From: an uncultured Prevotellaceae bacterium
Lineage (GTDB): Bacteria; Bacteroidota; Bacteroidia; Bacteroidales; Bacteroidaceae
DNA length: 64,000 bases
NCBI GenBank assembly: GCA_902776475.1
Contig: CACYQD010000008.1
Location: 1 to 64,000 of the forward strand
Direction of reading: 5' to 3'
Position 1 is the stretch's first letter; each line of letters opens with the position of its first letter. Of the stretch, positions 35,232-44,477 are shown piece by piece. The notes beneath the pieces are model-generated. The model saw nothing but the letters and a program-made list of their open reading frames with translations, searched no databases and was not told the origin of the DNA. A program made the position numbers and the translations under genes.

Positions 35232-36464
35232 ATGACGAACATGACACTGACAGAGCGTTTCCTCAACTACACGAAGTTTGACACCCAGTCGAGTGAGGAC
35301 TCACAGAGCGTGCCCAGTACCCCGAAGCAACTCGTTTTTGCCGAGTATTTGAGGGCAGAACTGGAGAAAGAAGGTTTCGCCGATGTCGAGATGGATGACA
35401 AAGGGTATCTCTATGCCACCCTGAAGTCAAACATGAAGAAGAAGGCGCCGGTCATCGGCTTTATCTCCCACTATGACACCAGTCCAGACTGCAGTGGCGA
35501 AGGCATCAAGGCCCGTGTGGTGGAAGGTTATGACGGCGGCGACATCACCCTTTCTGAGGGCATCGTCTCTTCACCCTCAAAATTTCCGGAACTGCTCTCG
35601 CATGTCGGCGAGGACCTGATTGTCACGGATGGCAAGACCCTTCTGGGAGCCGATGACAAAGCCGGTATCGCTGAGATCATCCAGGCGATGTGCTACCTCC
35701 GCGACCATGATGAGATCCCTCATGGCGATATCAGGGTGGCGTTCAATCCCGACGAGGAGATCGGCATGGGCGCGCATCATTTCGATGTCGAGAAATTTGG
35801 CTGTGAATGGGCCTATACGATTGACGGCGGTGACTTGGGAGAGTTGGAGTATGAGAATTTCAACGCTGCCTCAGCCAAGGTGCGTCTGAATGGCGTGAGT
35901 GTGCATCCGGGTTATGCGAAGGGCAAGATGGTCAATGCCAACAGTCTGGCGGCTGAGTTTGCCTCGCTGTTGCCCAAAGACGAGACCCCAGAGACCACAG
36001 AGGGTTATCAGGGCTTTTACCATCTTCTGGGCATTCAGTCGAATATAGAGAAAGCCCAGTTGTCCTATATCATCCGCGACCATGACCGCACCCGTTTTGA
36101 GGCCCGCAAGCAGTTTTTCACGCTTTGTGCCGGCAAGCTCAATGAGCGTTACGGCGAAGGAACGTGCGAGATAGAAGTACGCGACCAGTACTACAACATG
36201 AAGGAGAAGATAGACCCCAACATGCATGTCATCGACCTTGTGTTGCTGGCGATGCAGGAGTGCGGTGTTCCTCCACGTGTGGTACCTATCCGCGGCGGCA
36301 CCGACGGAGCACAGCTCTCTTTCAAGGGACTCCCCTGTCCGAATATCTTCGCAGGTGGTGTCAATTTCCACGGGCCCTATGAGTTTGTCTCCATTCAGGT
36401 GATGGAGAAAGCCATGCAGGTCATTGTGAAAATCTGTGAGTTGACAGCAAACTATAACGACTGA
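35232..36464 (+). CDS. pepT: peptidase T (tripeptide aminopeptidase)
   Basis: M20-family zinc aminopeptidase. Metal-site segments: [40 protein letters not shown] and [16 protein letters not shown]; the dimerisation domain begins [16 protein letters not shown]. It ends with [25 protein letters not shown]. Length 410 is typical. [20 protein letters not shown] at 35232 matches the usual N-terminus; an in-frame start at 35178 lies inside the preceding gene. Confidence 0.94.
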   Translation: MTNMTLTERFLNYTKFDTQSSEDSQSVPSTPKQLVFAEYLRAELEKEGFADVEMDDKGYLYATLKSNMKKKAPVIGFISHYDTSPDCSGEGIKARVVEGYDGGDITLSEGIVSSPSKFPELLSHVGEDLIVTDGKTLLGADDKAGIAEIIQAMCYLRDHDEIPHGDIRVAFNPDEEIGMGAHHFDVEKFGCEWAYTIDGGDLGELEYENFNAASAKVRLNGVSVHPGYAKGKMVNANSLAAEFASLLPKDETPETTEGYQGFYHLLGIQSNIEKAQLSYIIRDHDRTRFEARKQFFTLCAGKLNERYGEGTCEIEVRDQYYNMKEKIDPNMHVIDLVLLAMQECGVPPRVVPIRGGTDGAQLSFKGLPCPNIFAGGVNFHGPYEFVSIQVMEKAMQVIVKICELTANYND

Positions 36465-36499
36465 CCTTTCGCGGAAGGCCGGTTCCCAATTTCCTGACA

Positions 36500-38746
36500 A
36501 TGTCCGAACTACCCGTACTGGTCAAGGACCTTGCCTTGATTCTCATCGTGGCCGGAGCGGTCACCATCTTGTTCAAGCGCCTGCGTCAACCGCTGGTGCT
36601 GGGATATCTTGTGGCCGGATTCCTGGTGAGTCCCAACATGCCCTACACCATGTCGGTGGTCGATAAGACCGACATTCAGACATGGGCAGATATCGGCGTG
36701 ATGTTTACCCTGTTTTCTCTTGGTCTGGATTTCTCTTTCAAAAAGATCCTGAAGATGGGGGCGGCACCTTTTATCGCTACCGTCACCATCGTCTTCTGCA
36801 TGATGACCCTGGGCATTTTGACCGGACAGTCGTTTGGTTGGACGAAGATGAACAGCATCTTCCTTGGTGGAATGCTGGCCATGAGTTCCACCACCATCAT
36901 TTACAAGACCTTCGATGATCTCGGCCTGAGGCAGCAGAATTTCGCAGGGCTTGTGATGAGTGTGCTGATTCTGGAAGACATCCTGGCCATCGTCATGATG
37001 GTGATGCTCGCCGCTTTTGCGAGCGGCGGCACCAATGGGGGAGAGATGCTGCAGAGCGTGGTGCGCATCGGGTTCTTCCTTGTGCTGTGGTTTGTCGTGG
37101 GAATCTTCCTTGTGCCGTTGTTCTTGCGGTCGTTTCGTAAACTGGTCAATGGCGAGACACTTCTGATTGTCTCGTTGGGATTGTGCTGTCTGATGGCAGT
37201 CCTCTCCACGACAGTGGGGTTCAGCAGTGCCTTCGGCGCTTTTGTCATGGGATCCATTCTGGCTGAGACCGTTGAGGCGGAGAAAATCATCCGTCTGGTT
37301 GAGCCCGTCAAGAATCTCTTCGGTGCCATCTTCTTCGTGTCGGTGGGCATGTTGGTCGATCCCCGCGTCATCATGGAGTTTGCGCTGCCCATCATCACTC
37401 TGGTTTTTGTCATCCTCATCGGTCAGGCCGTCTTTGGCAGTCTTGGATTCCTCATCAGCGGACAGTCGCTGAAGTCGGCCATGCGCTGTGGTTTCTCCAT
37501 GGCACAGATTGGTGAGTTTTCATTTATCATCGCCTCGCTGGGATTGTCTCTCGGGGTTGTGAGTGGTTTTATGTATCCCGTGGTGGTGACGGTGTCTGTC
37601 ATCACCACCTTCCTCACACCCTATATGATGAAAGCCGCCATTCCAGCCTATGAGACCTTGGAGCACCATCTTCCCAAGAGTTGGGTGAGACGGCTCAACC
37701 ACCTCACCATGAGTCATCCAACCTCGAAGTCGGAGAGTGGGAATTGGAGGCGTCTGCTTACGCAGATGACGATCAACACCGTGGTCTATTCCATCCTCTC
37801 CTCGGCAGCCACTGCGATGATGATGACCTTTTTCCTGCCTTTCCTCAACCGTCTGATGACGCCACTGTGGGCCAGTATCTTGTGTGGATTGTCCACGGTG
37901 TCGCTTATCTCCCCCTTCCTTCGGGCCATCGTGATGAAGAAAAACCACAGCGAGGAGTTCAAGGCCCTTTGGACGGCGAACAGGCTCAACCGGTTGCCGT
38001 TGGCTTTCACCATTTTGGTGAGGGTGGCCATCGCAGTTTCGTTCATCTTCTATATCTGCAATGCCCTCTTCCAGTTCTCCAGTGCCGTGCTGATGACTGT
38101 CGGCGTGACCGCCGTCGTGTTGATGGTGCTCTCACGGAGGCTGAAGCACCGTAGTATCCGGTTGGAGCGGATGTTTATCCAGAACCTGCGCTCACGCGAC
38201 ATCGAGGCTCAGGTAAGTGGACGCCGCCGTCCACTTTTCGAGGGACACCTTCTCGACCGGGATATCCACATCGCTGATTTCGAGGTGCCTTCCGACTCCA
38301 AATGGTCTGGACAGACGCTCAAGCAGTTGGCTCTCGGCCAACAGTACGGAGTCTTGGTAAGCAGCATCCTGCGTGCCGGCCGGCGGCTCAACATCCCGGA
38401 AGGCGACTCTGTCATCTTCCCCGGCGACCGTCTGCAGATTATCGGTAACGACAGTCAGCTGGCCGCTTTCCACCATGCACTTGATGAGAACCGGGTCGAG
38501 GAAGACTATGATCTGGAGAAACGTGAGATGAAACTCCGCCGGATGATTATCACCGGCAGCAGCAAGTTTTTGGGGAAAACCATGGAGGAGAGTTCCATCC
38601 GCCACCAGTACAATTGCATGGTCGTCGGCTTGGAGGAAGGCAAGGAGAATCTTACCTTGGTCAGTCCGGCCTATCGTTTTGAGAAAGGCGACATCGTCTG
38701 GGTCGTGGGTGAGGAGGATGATCTCAACCGACTGGTTGAGATGTAG
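36500..38746 (+). CDS. CPA2 monovalent cation:proton antiporter with two TrkA-C domains
   Basis: A 748-residue membrane protein. Residues about 1-385 are a Kef-type exchanger: PLVLGYLVAGFLVSP, FSLGLDFSFKKILKMG, MSSTTIIYKTFDDLG, SAFGAFVMGSILAET and FFVSVGMLVDP. Further membrane helices follow (about 415-545). The cytosolic C-terminus carries two TrkA-C (RCK_C) type modules (DSKWSGQTLKQLALGQQYGV; SKFLGKTMEESSIRHQYNCM, ending DIVWVVGEEDDLNRL). I see no Rossmann GxGxxG of TrkA-N, so nucleotide gating as in KefC is unlikely. Exchanges K+ or Na+ for H+; ion unknown. It converges with the lptD-like gene with only 6 bases between stops. Confidence 0.88.
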   Translation: MSELPVLVKDLALILIVAGAVTILFKRLRQPLVLGYLVAGFLVSPNMPYTMSVVDKTDIQTWADIGVMFTLFSLGLDFSFKKILKMGAAPFIATVTIVFCMMTLGILTGQSFGWTKMNSIFLGGMLAMSSTTIIYKTFDDLGLRQQNFAGLVMSVLILEDILAIVMMVMLAAFASGGTNGGEMLQSVVRIGFFLVLWFVVGIFLVPLFLRSFRKLVNGETLLIVSLGLCCLMAVLSTTVGFSSAFGAFVMGSILAETVEAEKIIRLVEPVKNLFGAIFFVSVGMLVDPRVIMEFALPIITLVFVILIGQAVFGSLGFLISGQSLKSAMRCGFSMAQIGEFSFIIASLGLSLGVVSGFMYPVVVTVSVITTFLTPYMMKAAIPAYETLEHHLPKSWVRRLNHLTMSHPTSKSESGNWRRLLTQMTINTVVYSILSSAATAMMMTFFLPFLNRLMTPLWASILCGLSTVSLISPFLRAIVMKKNHSEEFKALWTANRLNRLPLAFTILVRVAIAVSFIFYICNALFQFSSAVLMTVGVTAVVLMVLSRRLKHRSIRLERMFIQNLRSRDIEAQVSGRRRPLFEGHLLDRDIHIADFEVPSDSKWSGQTLKQLALGQQYGVLVSSILRAGRRLNIPEGDSVIFPGDRLQIIGNDSQLAAFHHALDENRVEEDYDLEKREMKLRRMIITGSSKFLGKTMEESSIRHQYNCMVVGLEEGKENLTLVSPAYRFEKGDIVWVVGEEDDLNRLVEM

Positions 38747-38752
38747 TTTGAA

Positions 38753-41677
38753 TCAATACCACCTGACGGCATTGCTATAGCCACTCTTCTTGTCATATTT
38801 CAGCGCATCGGTCAGTGTCGATGCGTTGCAGCGGAATGTGAAGTTATAGCTGGTGTATGGAGCGAGCACCACCGAGCACGACATGCTGAAACAATGCAGG
38901 TCGCGGGAAAGTGAGGCGGTGGTCATAGACATTTTCTTGTTTTCAAAGTCATAACCTGAGGAAAAACTGATGTTCCAGCCCTGGCTCAGGCGGATGTTGC
39001 CGCTGACGTTCAAGGTCTGACTGAATTTGTAGGGATAGCGCATTCTCTTGGTGTTGAACTTCCCGCCGGTGTTCTCGCGCATCGTGATACCGTAGCCGAA
39101 GGTCAGCGACCAGGGCATACTGAAGGTCATGTAGCCGTCCTCATCGGTTTCGGCTTTACCGCCTTGTTTGCTGGCACCGCGTTGGCCGCGCACGAGGTCA
39201 TCGTCCACATTGCTCTCGATGTCGGTGTCTATGCCCTCTTCGTCGTCATCATCGTCATCGTCCTTGTCCTTTTTCTTCTCGCCACTGAACCATTGTCTGA
39301 GTTTCTCGGGCGTGAGGGTGAACGACACGTTTTGCGACATGCCTTGGAACCGTCCGAAGCGTCCATAGCCCCATTCCGTATGGGTGCCCACATAAGGTTG
39401 GCCTTTCTCGTCGAGCTCGTAGGCGTAAGTGGCGAACACGGCGTTCATGTTGAAGGTATAGCGTTTCCACCATTTCAACCTGATTCTCATGGTAAGGTCA
39501 CTCAGCGGCCTTTCTTTGGCCGACATGTTGTAGGACATTGCGGCGCCCAGTTCGTCAATCAAACTGATTTTCTTGATGGAGTCATCGGAATTGCGGATTT
39601 TCATCTCCAGGTTGTTGGACACATCGAATGAGACGCTTCCCGTCTTTCCCCTTCCGGGGACGCCGAAGAGTCCGTTGCTGTAGGGCGAGTAGGTCACCAA
39701 CGACACGTTGCCGTCGGCATCCGTCTTCATATAGGTGTCATAGTAGCCATATCGGTCAGAACCGAAGTCAGGAGCATAGCTGAAACTCACTGTGGGAGTG
39801 ATCACGTGGCGGATCCTGTCAATCCTGTCACCGAAGATCTTGCGGTTGGGAATCCAGTAACCATAGAGTTTGGTTGAGAGTCCCATGTTCAGGCTCCAGT
39901 TGTAGATGTTGTGGAAACCGTATGTGGTGTCGGACAATTCCACCTGGTTCACCTCATCCCATGATTTTGAGATCTTATTGGTGTACATGCGGTCGGTGAA
40001 ATTGAAGGAAGGATTGACGTTGATATAATTAAATAAGGTGAAGCTGCCGCTGATGGGTACTGTGTGCAGCATGCCGTTTTTCCAGTCCTTGATGATGCTG
40101 GAATGCATGATCCGGTCTTCCTTCGTGTCGATGGAGTTGCTTATTTGTCCCGAATAGCTCATGGCGATCTTCTCATACCATTTCTCCTTGCCTGCGGCTT
40201 TTTTCCGCTTGAAGGGGTAGAAACGGCTGATCGACACATTGAGGTCGGGCAAGGTCATGGCGATGGTGGTGTCGCGCATGTTCTGCGACAGGTTGGCCGA
40301 TGTGCTGATGTTCATTCCGATGCTCGAGAACTGCGTGCTGTAGCTCACCGATGATGTGCGGGTGCTCTGGGTGACCGTCTGCGGGTTGTACATACTGGTC
40401 AGGTTGTTGCGCTCGTAGCTTGATGTGGCGAAATTGACGCTGGCAGAGAGTGAACTGAACGGGTTGGCCTTGGCATCCTGTCTGTGGCTCCATTGCACCT
40501 TGAAACTCTCTTGTTCGGTGAAGTCAGGCATCCCTTTGTCGCCTGTTTTCGTGTCTTGGTAACTGAAATAGAAGCTGCCCCCGTAGCGGTAGCGCTTCCT
40601 GTAGTTGGATGACGCTGAGATGCCCCAGGATCCCTTGGTATAGATCTCGCCCAGCAGTTTCAGGTCCATCCTGTCATTGATGGCAAAATAGTAGCCGCCG
40701 TCGCGCAGGTAGAAGCCGCGTGAGTTCTCATCACCATAGGTGGGCATGATGAAACCGCTGGAATAGCTTTTGGTGAAGGGAAAATAGGCGTAGGGGATGG
40801 CCAGCGGCAGTGGAACGTCAGCGACGACGAGGTAGGCCGAACCAGCGAATACATCTTTTCCGGGGCGCACTTTGGCTCGTGAGAGGGCGATGTAGAAGTC
40901 GGGGTGTTCTTCGTCGCAGGTGGTGTATTGTCCATGTTCCAGGTAGAGAGTGCCGTCATCAGCCCTTTTGGCATGCTGGCTTCTGATGAATCCTTCTTGT
41001 TGTTCGGTATAGACGTTGTCGATGAATCCTTTCTTGCTTTTGAAGTTGTAGAAGACGGAGTCGCTCACATACTCGTCGCTGCCCATTTTGAAGACGGGAG
41101 AGCCTTTCACGCCTTTCGCTTCTGTGGAGTCAGCCGACCCGGAGGCATTGACGAGGCTTTTGTCAAGGTTCATGTGCACCTGGTCGCTGGTCAGGTTCAT
41201 CTCCTCATAGTTGACGTTGGAATTGCCATAGAGGTATGCGTCTTTGGTCAGCGCGTAATAGACGATGGAGTCGGAGGCGGTGAAGGTGACGGGGGAGTTG
41301 ATGCCATTGGGCTTTGCCCGGTTGAGTGAGTCGAGTCGCAAGGAGTCATCGATGGCCTTGTTGTAGTGGTAGATGGCGAGCTGCAGTGAGTCCATGCTGA
41401 GGGTGTCTACTTCTTGTGCACCGTCATTTCCGTCAAATGAGATGATGTCATCAAAAGAGATGGTATCTATCGGTGAGGTGGACATGCTGTCAAGATTGAA
41501 ACTGTCCGTGGGAAGGGTGCGGGGAAGACCCTTGGGGAGGATGGTGTCGGGAGGTAATGAGTCGGTATGGGACCGTTGACCTTGTGCCTTTGGTTTGACT
41601 TCGGGCACAGGAACAGCAGCCATCACCATCATTATGACGGCCAGCAGAAGCAGCGTTGTCATCGGTCTCGCTTTCAT
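38753..41677 (-). CDS. LptD-like LPS-assembly outer-membrane protein
   Basis: About 974 residues. Signal-like N-terminus, Asp/Ser-rich linker, then an OstA/LptA-like beta-jellyroll (YGNSNVNYEEMNLTSDQVHM through SPVFKMGSDEYVSDSVFYNF, about 145-230). The LptD region DYFIALSRAKVRPGKDVF-like segment, VVADVPLPLAIPYAYFPF, and a large barrel with alternating strands to the C-terminal VRWY follow. The barrel holds an acidic run (KKDKDDDDDDDEEGIDTD). It presumably exports LPS to the outer leaflet; Bacteroidetes homologues are annotated so. The likely promoter -7 box (41687-41694) lies so close that a start at 41689 is excluded; ATG 41677 or 41662 remain. Confidence 0.83.
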   Translation of the reverse strand: MKARPMTTLLLLAVIMMVMAAVPVPEVKPKAQGQRSHTDSLPPDTILPKGLPRTLPTDSFNLDSMSTSPIDTISFDDIISFDGNDGAQEVDTLSMDSLQLAIYHYNKAIDDSLRLDSLNRAKPNGINSPVTFTASDSIVYYALTKDAYLYGNSNVNYEEMNLTSDQVHMNLDKSLVNASGSADSTEAKGVKGSPVFKMGSDEYVSDSVFYNFKSKKGFIDNVYTEQQEGFIRSQHAKRADDGTLYLEHGQYTTCDEEHPDFYIALSRAKVRPGKDVFAGSAYLVVADVPLPLAIPYAYFPFTKSYSSGFIMPTYGDENSRGFYLRDGGYYFAINDRMDLKLLGEIYTKGSWGISASSNYRKRYRYGGSFYFSYQDTKTGDKGMPDFTEQESFKVQWSHRQDAKANPFSSLSASVNFATSSYERNNLTSMYNPQTVTQSTRTSSVSYSTQFSSIGMNISTSANLSQNMRDTTIAMTLPDLNVSISRFYPFKRKKAAGKEKWYEKIAMSYSGQISNSIDTKEDRIMHSSIIKDWKNGMLHTVPISGSFTLFNYINVNPSFNFTDRMYTNKISKSWDEVNQVELSDTTYGFHNIYNWSLNMGLSTKLYGYWIPNRKIFGDRIDRIRHVITPTVSFSYAPDFGSDRYGYYDTYMKTDADGNVSLVTYSPYSNGLFGVPGRGKTGSVSFDVSNNLEMKIRNSDDSIKKISLIDELGAAMSYNMSAKERPLSDLTMRIRLKWWKRYTFNMNAVFATYAYELDEKGQPYVGTHTEWGYGRFGRFQGMSQNVSFTLTPEKLRQWFSGEKKKDKDDDDDDDEEGIDTDIESNVDDDLVRGQRGASKQGGKAETDEDGYMTFSMPWSLTFGYGITMRENTGGKFNTKRMRYPYKFSQTLNVSGNIRLSQGWNISFSSGYDFENKKMSMTTASLSRDLHCFSMSCSVVLAPYTSYNFTFRCNASTLTDALKYDKKSGYSNAVRWY

Positions 41678-41686
41678 TCTTAAATG

Positions 41687-41694
41687 CAAAAGTA
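41687..41694 (-). promoter_or_regulatory. -7 element before the lptD-like gene
   Basis: TACTTTTG on the minus strand. It leaves a leader of only about 5 bases to ATG 41677, or about 20 to ATG 41662, and rules out the longest open frame. Confidence 0.5.
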
Positions 41695-41764
41695 CGCATT
41701 TCTTGTTGAATAGTTAACCGATTATCGAATTTTAACAAGAAAAAATAGGAGGAGCGGGAGTTTT

Positions 41765-41843
41765 GCCCTCATCATACTCTCCCAAAGGGAGAGGAATATC
41801 CGGATGGTGATGCCCTCACCTGACCTCTCCCAGAGGGAGAGGG
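41765..41843. repeat. two copies of a CTCTCCC/GGGAGAG palindromic repeat
   Basis: Unit 1 starts GCCCTCATC and ends in CTCTCCC-AAA-GGGAGAG (777-793); unit 2 starts GCCCTCACC and ends in CCTCTCCC-AGA-GGGAGAGG (824-842). The units are 47 bases apart. A degenerate third half follows near 41868. They sit between the HD gene end and the lptD-like gene; no gene is visible in 41690-41910. Confidence 0.75.
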
Positions 41844-41910
41844 ATAAGATACCTTTGGGGGGGAAAGTTCCTCTCCTTGGGATATGATATTTTTAGTGGG
41901 GGATTATGGA

Positions 41911-42447
41911 TTATTCGAAGAGCTTAGTCCATTGGATGAAGCGCTGGAGGCCTTCTTCTCCGAATTTGGCAAGGCTGCGGGTGGCCTGCTCGATGGTTTT
42001 CTCCTGGTCGAGGTGTGTCTTGGAGAAGAATTTGTCGGCATAGCAGATGACCTGTTCCTCGAGGGTTTCGGGCAACAGACTTTGGTGGGGTAGGGGAAGG
42101 TCCTGACGGATGATTTCCTCCTTGGACAGTCCGGCACCGGTGTGGCGCTCGCACACACGGGCATGGCGCTCCAATCCCTCCTCACGCAACATGGCGGCTC
42201 CCAGGATGCCATGGCAGATATAGGGATGTGTGCCGTGGCAGAGGATGCCTGGCGCATGGGTCTGGCAGATGCCGATGTCGTGGAGCATGGCAGCCTCTTC
42301 GAGAAACTGCCGGTCGAGTTGGAGTTCGGGATGCCTGTCGGCGATCTGCAAGGCTTTCCGTGCTACAGAGAGACTATGAACAACGAGGATGCGCCTCAGG
42401 GCTGCATCCTCGTTGTAGTATCGGTCAATGATCTGTTGGTAGTCCAT
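41911..42447 (-). CDS. HD-domain phosphohydrolase
   Basis: A 178-residue single HD domain: LVVHSLSVARKAL (first His), EEAAMLHDIGICQTHAPGI (HD pair), then ARVCERHTGAGLS and ICYADKFFSKTH (last Asp), the metal-binding set of HDIG-type phosphohydrolases. The substrate is unknown. ATG at 42447, 4 bases after the OadA-like stop, is preferred; ATG at 42462 would overlap that gene by 11 bases. Probably co-transcribed with the OadA-like gene. Confidence 0.82.
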   Translation of the reverse strand: MDYQQIIDRYYNEDAALRRILVVHSLSVARKALQIADRHPELQLDRQFLEEAAMLHDIGICQTHAPGILCHGTHPYICHGILGAAMLREEGLERHARVCERHTGAGLSKEEIIRQDLPLPHQSLLPETLEEQVICYADKFFSKTHLDQEKTIEQATRSLAKFGEEGLQRFIQWTKLFE

Positions 42448-42451
42448 TGGC

Positions 42452-44230
42452 TTATTCTGCATTCGGGCGCTCGATGTAGGCGATGATGTCGCCCTTCATG
42501 ACCTTTCCGCCGCGCTTGATGTTGATTTCCACCAATCGTCCGCCGATGGCAGCCGGCACTTCGACGATTTCGCCCCAAGGAGCCTGGATATAGCACAGTT
42601 TGTCGCCTTCCTTGTATTCCTTGCCGATGTAAGGCTCCACGGTAGGAGCGCATTCGCCGTCGCCGTTGAACTCCCAGTAGATCTGTCCCTTGACAGGAGC
42701 CACGATGGCATCGGCCTTGGCGTGCTTGAAGGCAGCCAGCTGTTCGGGAGAGAGTTTTGAGCCGAGTTTGGCATCCTTGGCCTTTTGCAGGTCGGCCAGG
42801 AAATTCTTCTTGGCCTGGCCGCTCTTGAAGTTGCGGTACTGCTCCGGGTGCATGCCGAGCTCGTAGAGTTCCTCGTCGTCGGGTCCATATTCCCATCCGT
42901 TCTCGTCCATCTCCTTGCGGAAGTCGTCGAGGGCATTGGGGATGAGGGTGTGCGGGTCGGCGTCGGTGAATTCCCTGCCTTGCTTGGCGGCGAGTTCCTT
43001 GATTTCCGGCGCGATTTCGCCGGGGATGCGTCCGCTCTTGCCGAGCACCATGCCCCACATGGCGTCGTCCATCATCACATAGCGGCCCTTGCCCTGTTCG
43101 ATGGTGAGCAGGTTGGTCAGAGCGATGTTCTTCACATATTGTGAGAATGGTGTCACCAGTGGAGGATAACCCACCTTTGGCCATACGTAGGCCACCTCGT
43201 CGAAGAGTTTCACGAGGAGTTCGTCGATGGTCAGTTCGGGTTCACCCTTCTTGGCGCGGGTCTTGTTGATAATCTGATGGATGCCGCCGAGGTCGGCCAT
43301 CATGCTGCCCATCATGCCGCCGGGAAGTCCGCATCCGAGGAGGAGCGAGCTCATGTGCTTGTTGCCGGGATTGATGAAGTAGCCCAGCCAGTCGTCGATG
43401 AACTCCTGTGTCAGCGAGCGTGCTTTCATGTAGGCGTTCATGTTGATGTCTGCCACCTCGAATCCCTCATTTTTCAGCATGCTCTGCACGGAGATGATGT
43501 CGGGATGCACTTTGCCCCATGACAGAGGTTCGATGGCGGTATCGATGATGTCGGCTCCGTTGTTGCAGACCTCGAGGATGGAAGCCATCGACAGTCCGGG
43601 ACCGGAGTGGCCGTGGTATTGGATGATGACATCGGGATGCTTGTCCTTGATGGCTTTGGTCAGTTTGCCCAGCATGGCGGGCTGTCCGATGCCGGCCATG
43701 TCTTTGAGGCAGATTTCGGGTGCGCCGGCAGCTATCAGTTCGTCAGCGATCTTGCTGTAGTATTCCACGGTGTGGACGGGAGATGTGGTGATGCACAGGG
43801 TGGCCTGTGGTGTCATGCCGGCCTCCAGAGCCCATTTGATGCTCGGGATGATGTTGCGTGTGTCGTTCAGACCGCAGAAGATGCGGGGGATATCGACACC
43901 CTGGGCATGCTTCACCTTGTATTGCAGGCGACGCACGTCATCGGGAACAGGATACATGCGGAGTGCGTTGAGTCCTCGGTCGAGCATGTGTGTCTTGATT
44001 CCTACTTCGTTGAAAGGTTTGCAGAAAGCCCTTACTGCTGCGTTGGGGTTTTCACCTGCGAGGAGGTTGACCTGTTCGAAAGCGCCGCCATTGGTTTCCA
44101 CACGGGCGAAGCATCCCATGTCGATGATGGCTGGTGCGATGCGCTCCAACTGGTCTTTTCTGGGTTGGAACTTGCCAGACGACTGCCACATGTCTCTGTA
44201 AACGAGACTGAACTGGATTTTCTTTTTCAT
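42452..44230 (-). CDS. OadA-like carboxyltransferase subunit (oxaloacetate decarboxylase alpha / pyruvate carboxylase B)
   Basis: A 592-residue protein. The N-terminal carboxyltransferase TIM barrel begins MKKKIQFSLVYRDMWQSSGKF (usual RDxHQS region is RDMWQSS) and shows EICLKDMAGIGQP (catalytic Lys) and IQYHGHSGPGLSMASILE (metal His pair). The conserved PYC_OADA domain follows (FINPGNKHMSSLLLGCGLPGGMMG). The C-terminal 95 residues form a biotinyl/lipoyl-like fold, but where EAMKM is expected it reads CYIQAPWGEIVEVP. It therefore has no obvious biotin lysine. ATG 44230 is chosen because the promoter at 44294-44325 lies downstream of the longest frame's start region. Confidence 0.88.
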   Translation of the reverse strand: MKKKIQFSLVYRDMWQSSGKFQPRKDQLERIAPAIIDMGCFARVETNGGAFEQVNLLAGENPNAAVRAFCKPFNEVGIKTHMLDRGLNALRMYPVPDDVRRLQYKVKHAQGVDIPRIFCGLNDTRNIIPSIKWALEAGMTPQATLCITTSPVHTVEYYSKIADELIAAGAPEICLKDMAGIGQPAMLGKLTKAIKDKHPDVIIQYHGHSGPGLSMASILEVCNNGADIIDTAIEPLSWGKVHPDIISVQSMLKNEGFEVADINMNAYMKARSLTQEFIDDWLGYFINPGNKHMSSLLLGCGLPGGMMGSMMADLGGIHQIINKTRAKKGEPELTIDELLVKLFDEVAYVWPKVGYPPLVTPFSQYVKNIALTNLLTIEQGKGRYVMMDDAMWGMVLGKSGRIPGEIAPEIKELAAKQGREFTDADPHTLIPNALDDFRKEMDENGWEYGPDDEELYELGMHPEQYRNFKSGQAKKNFLADLQKAKDAKLGSKLSPEQLAAFKHAKADAIVAPVKGQIYWEFNGDGECAPTVEPYIGKEYKEGDKLCYIQAPWGEIVEVPAAIGGRLVEINIKRGGKVMKGDIIAYIERPNAE

Positions 44231-44293
44231 TGTTATCAGTTTAAGTTTATATTTAAGGCTCGTGATAAAATGCGTGTCATATAGTATTAGCCG

Positions 44294-44325
44294 CAAAGTT
44301 AGGTAAAAAAAGGGATAACATCAAA
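44294..44325 (-). promoter_or_regulatory. canonical promoter of the OadA-like gene
   Basis: On the minus strand TTTG (44322-44325), 20-base spacer, TAACTTTG (44294-44301). Leader about 60 bases. Confidence 0.7.
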
Positions 44326-44426
44326 CAAAGGCACTGATTTTTTTATGCGAAATAGATATATTTCCGTTTTTCATGCACTGTCGGCTTGTTTGTTGGTGTG
44401 GTTTTTTCAAAAACAGTGGGTTGTTT

Positions 44427-44457
44427 TTTGTGGAATGGATGAAATCCCGTATTTTTG
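44427..44457 (+). promoter_or_regulatory. canonical promoter of the lipoprotein gene at 44478
   Basis: TTTG (44427-44430), 19-base spacer, TATTTTTG (44450-44457), about 20 bases before the start codon. With the minus promoter above it forms a divergent promoter region. Confidence 0.7.
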
Positions 44458-44477
44458 CAGAAAAATAGAAGAGGCTT

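Noticed and set aside
44231-44296. Upstream extension of the OadA-like protein
   Set aside because: The extra 22 residues lie across the predicted leader and promoter start region and do not match the family N-terminus.
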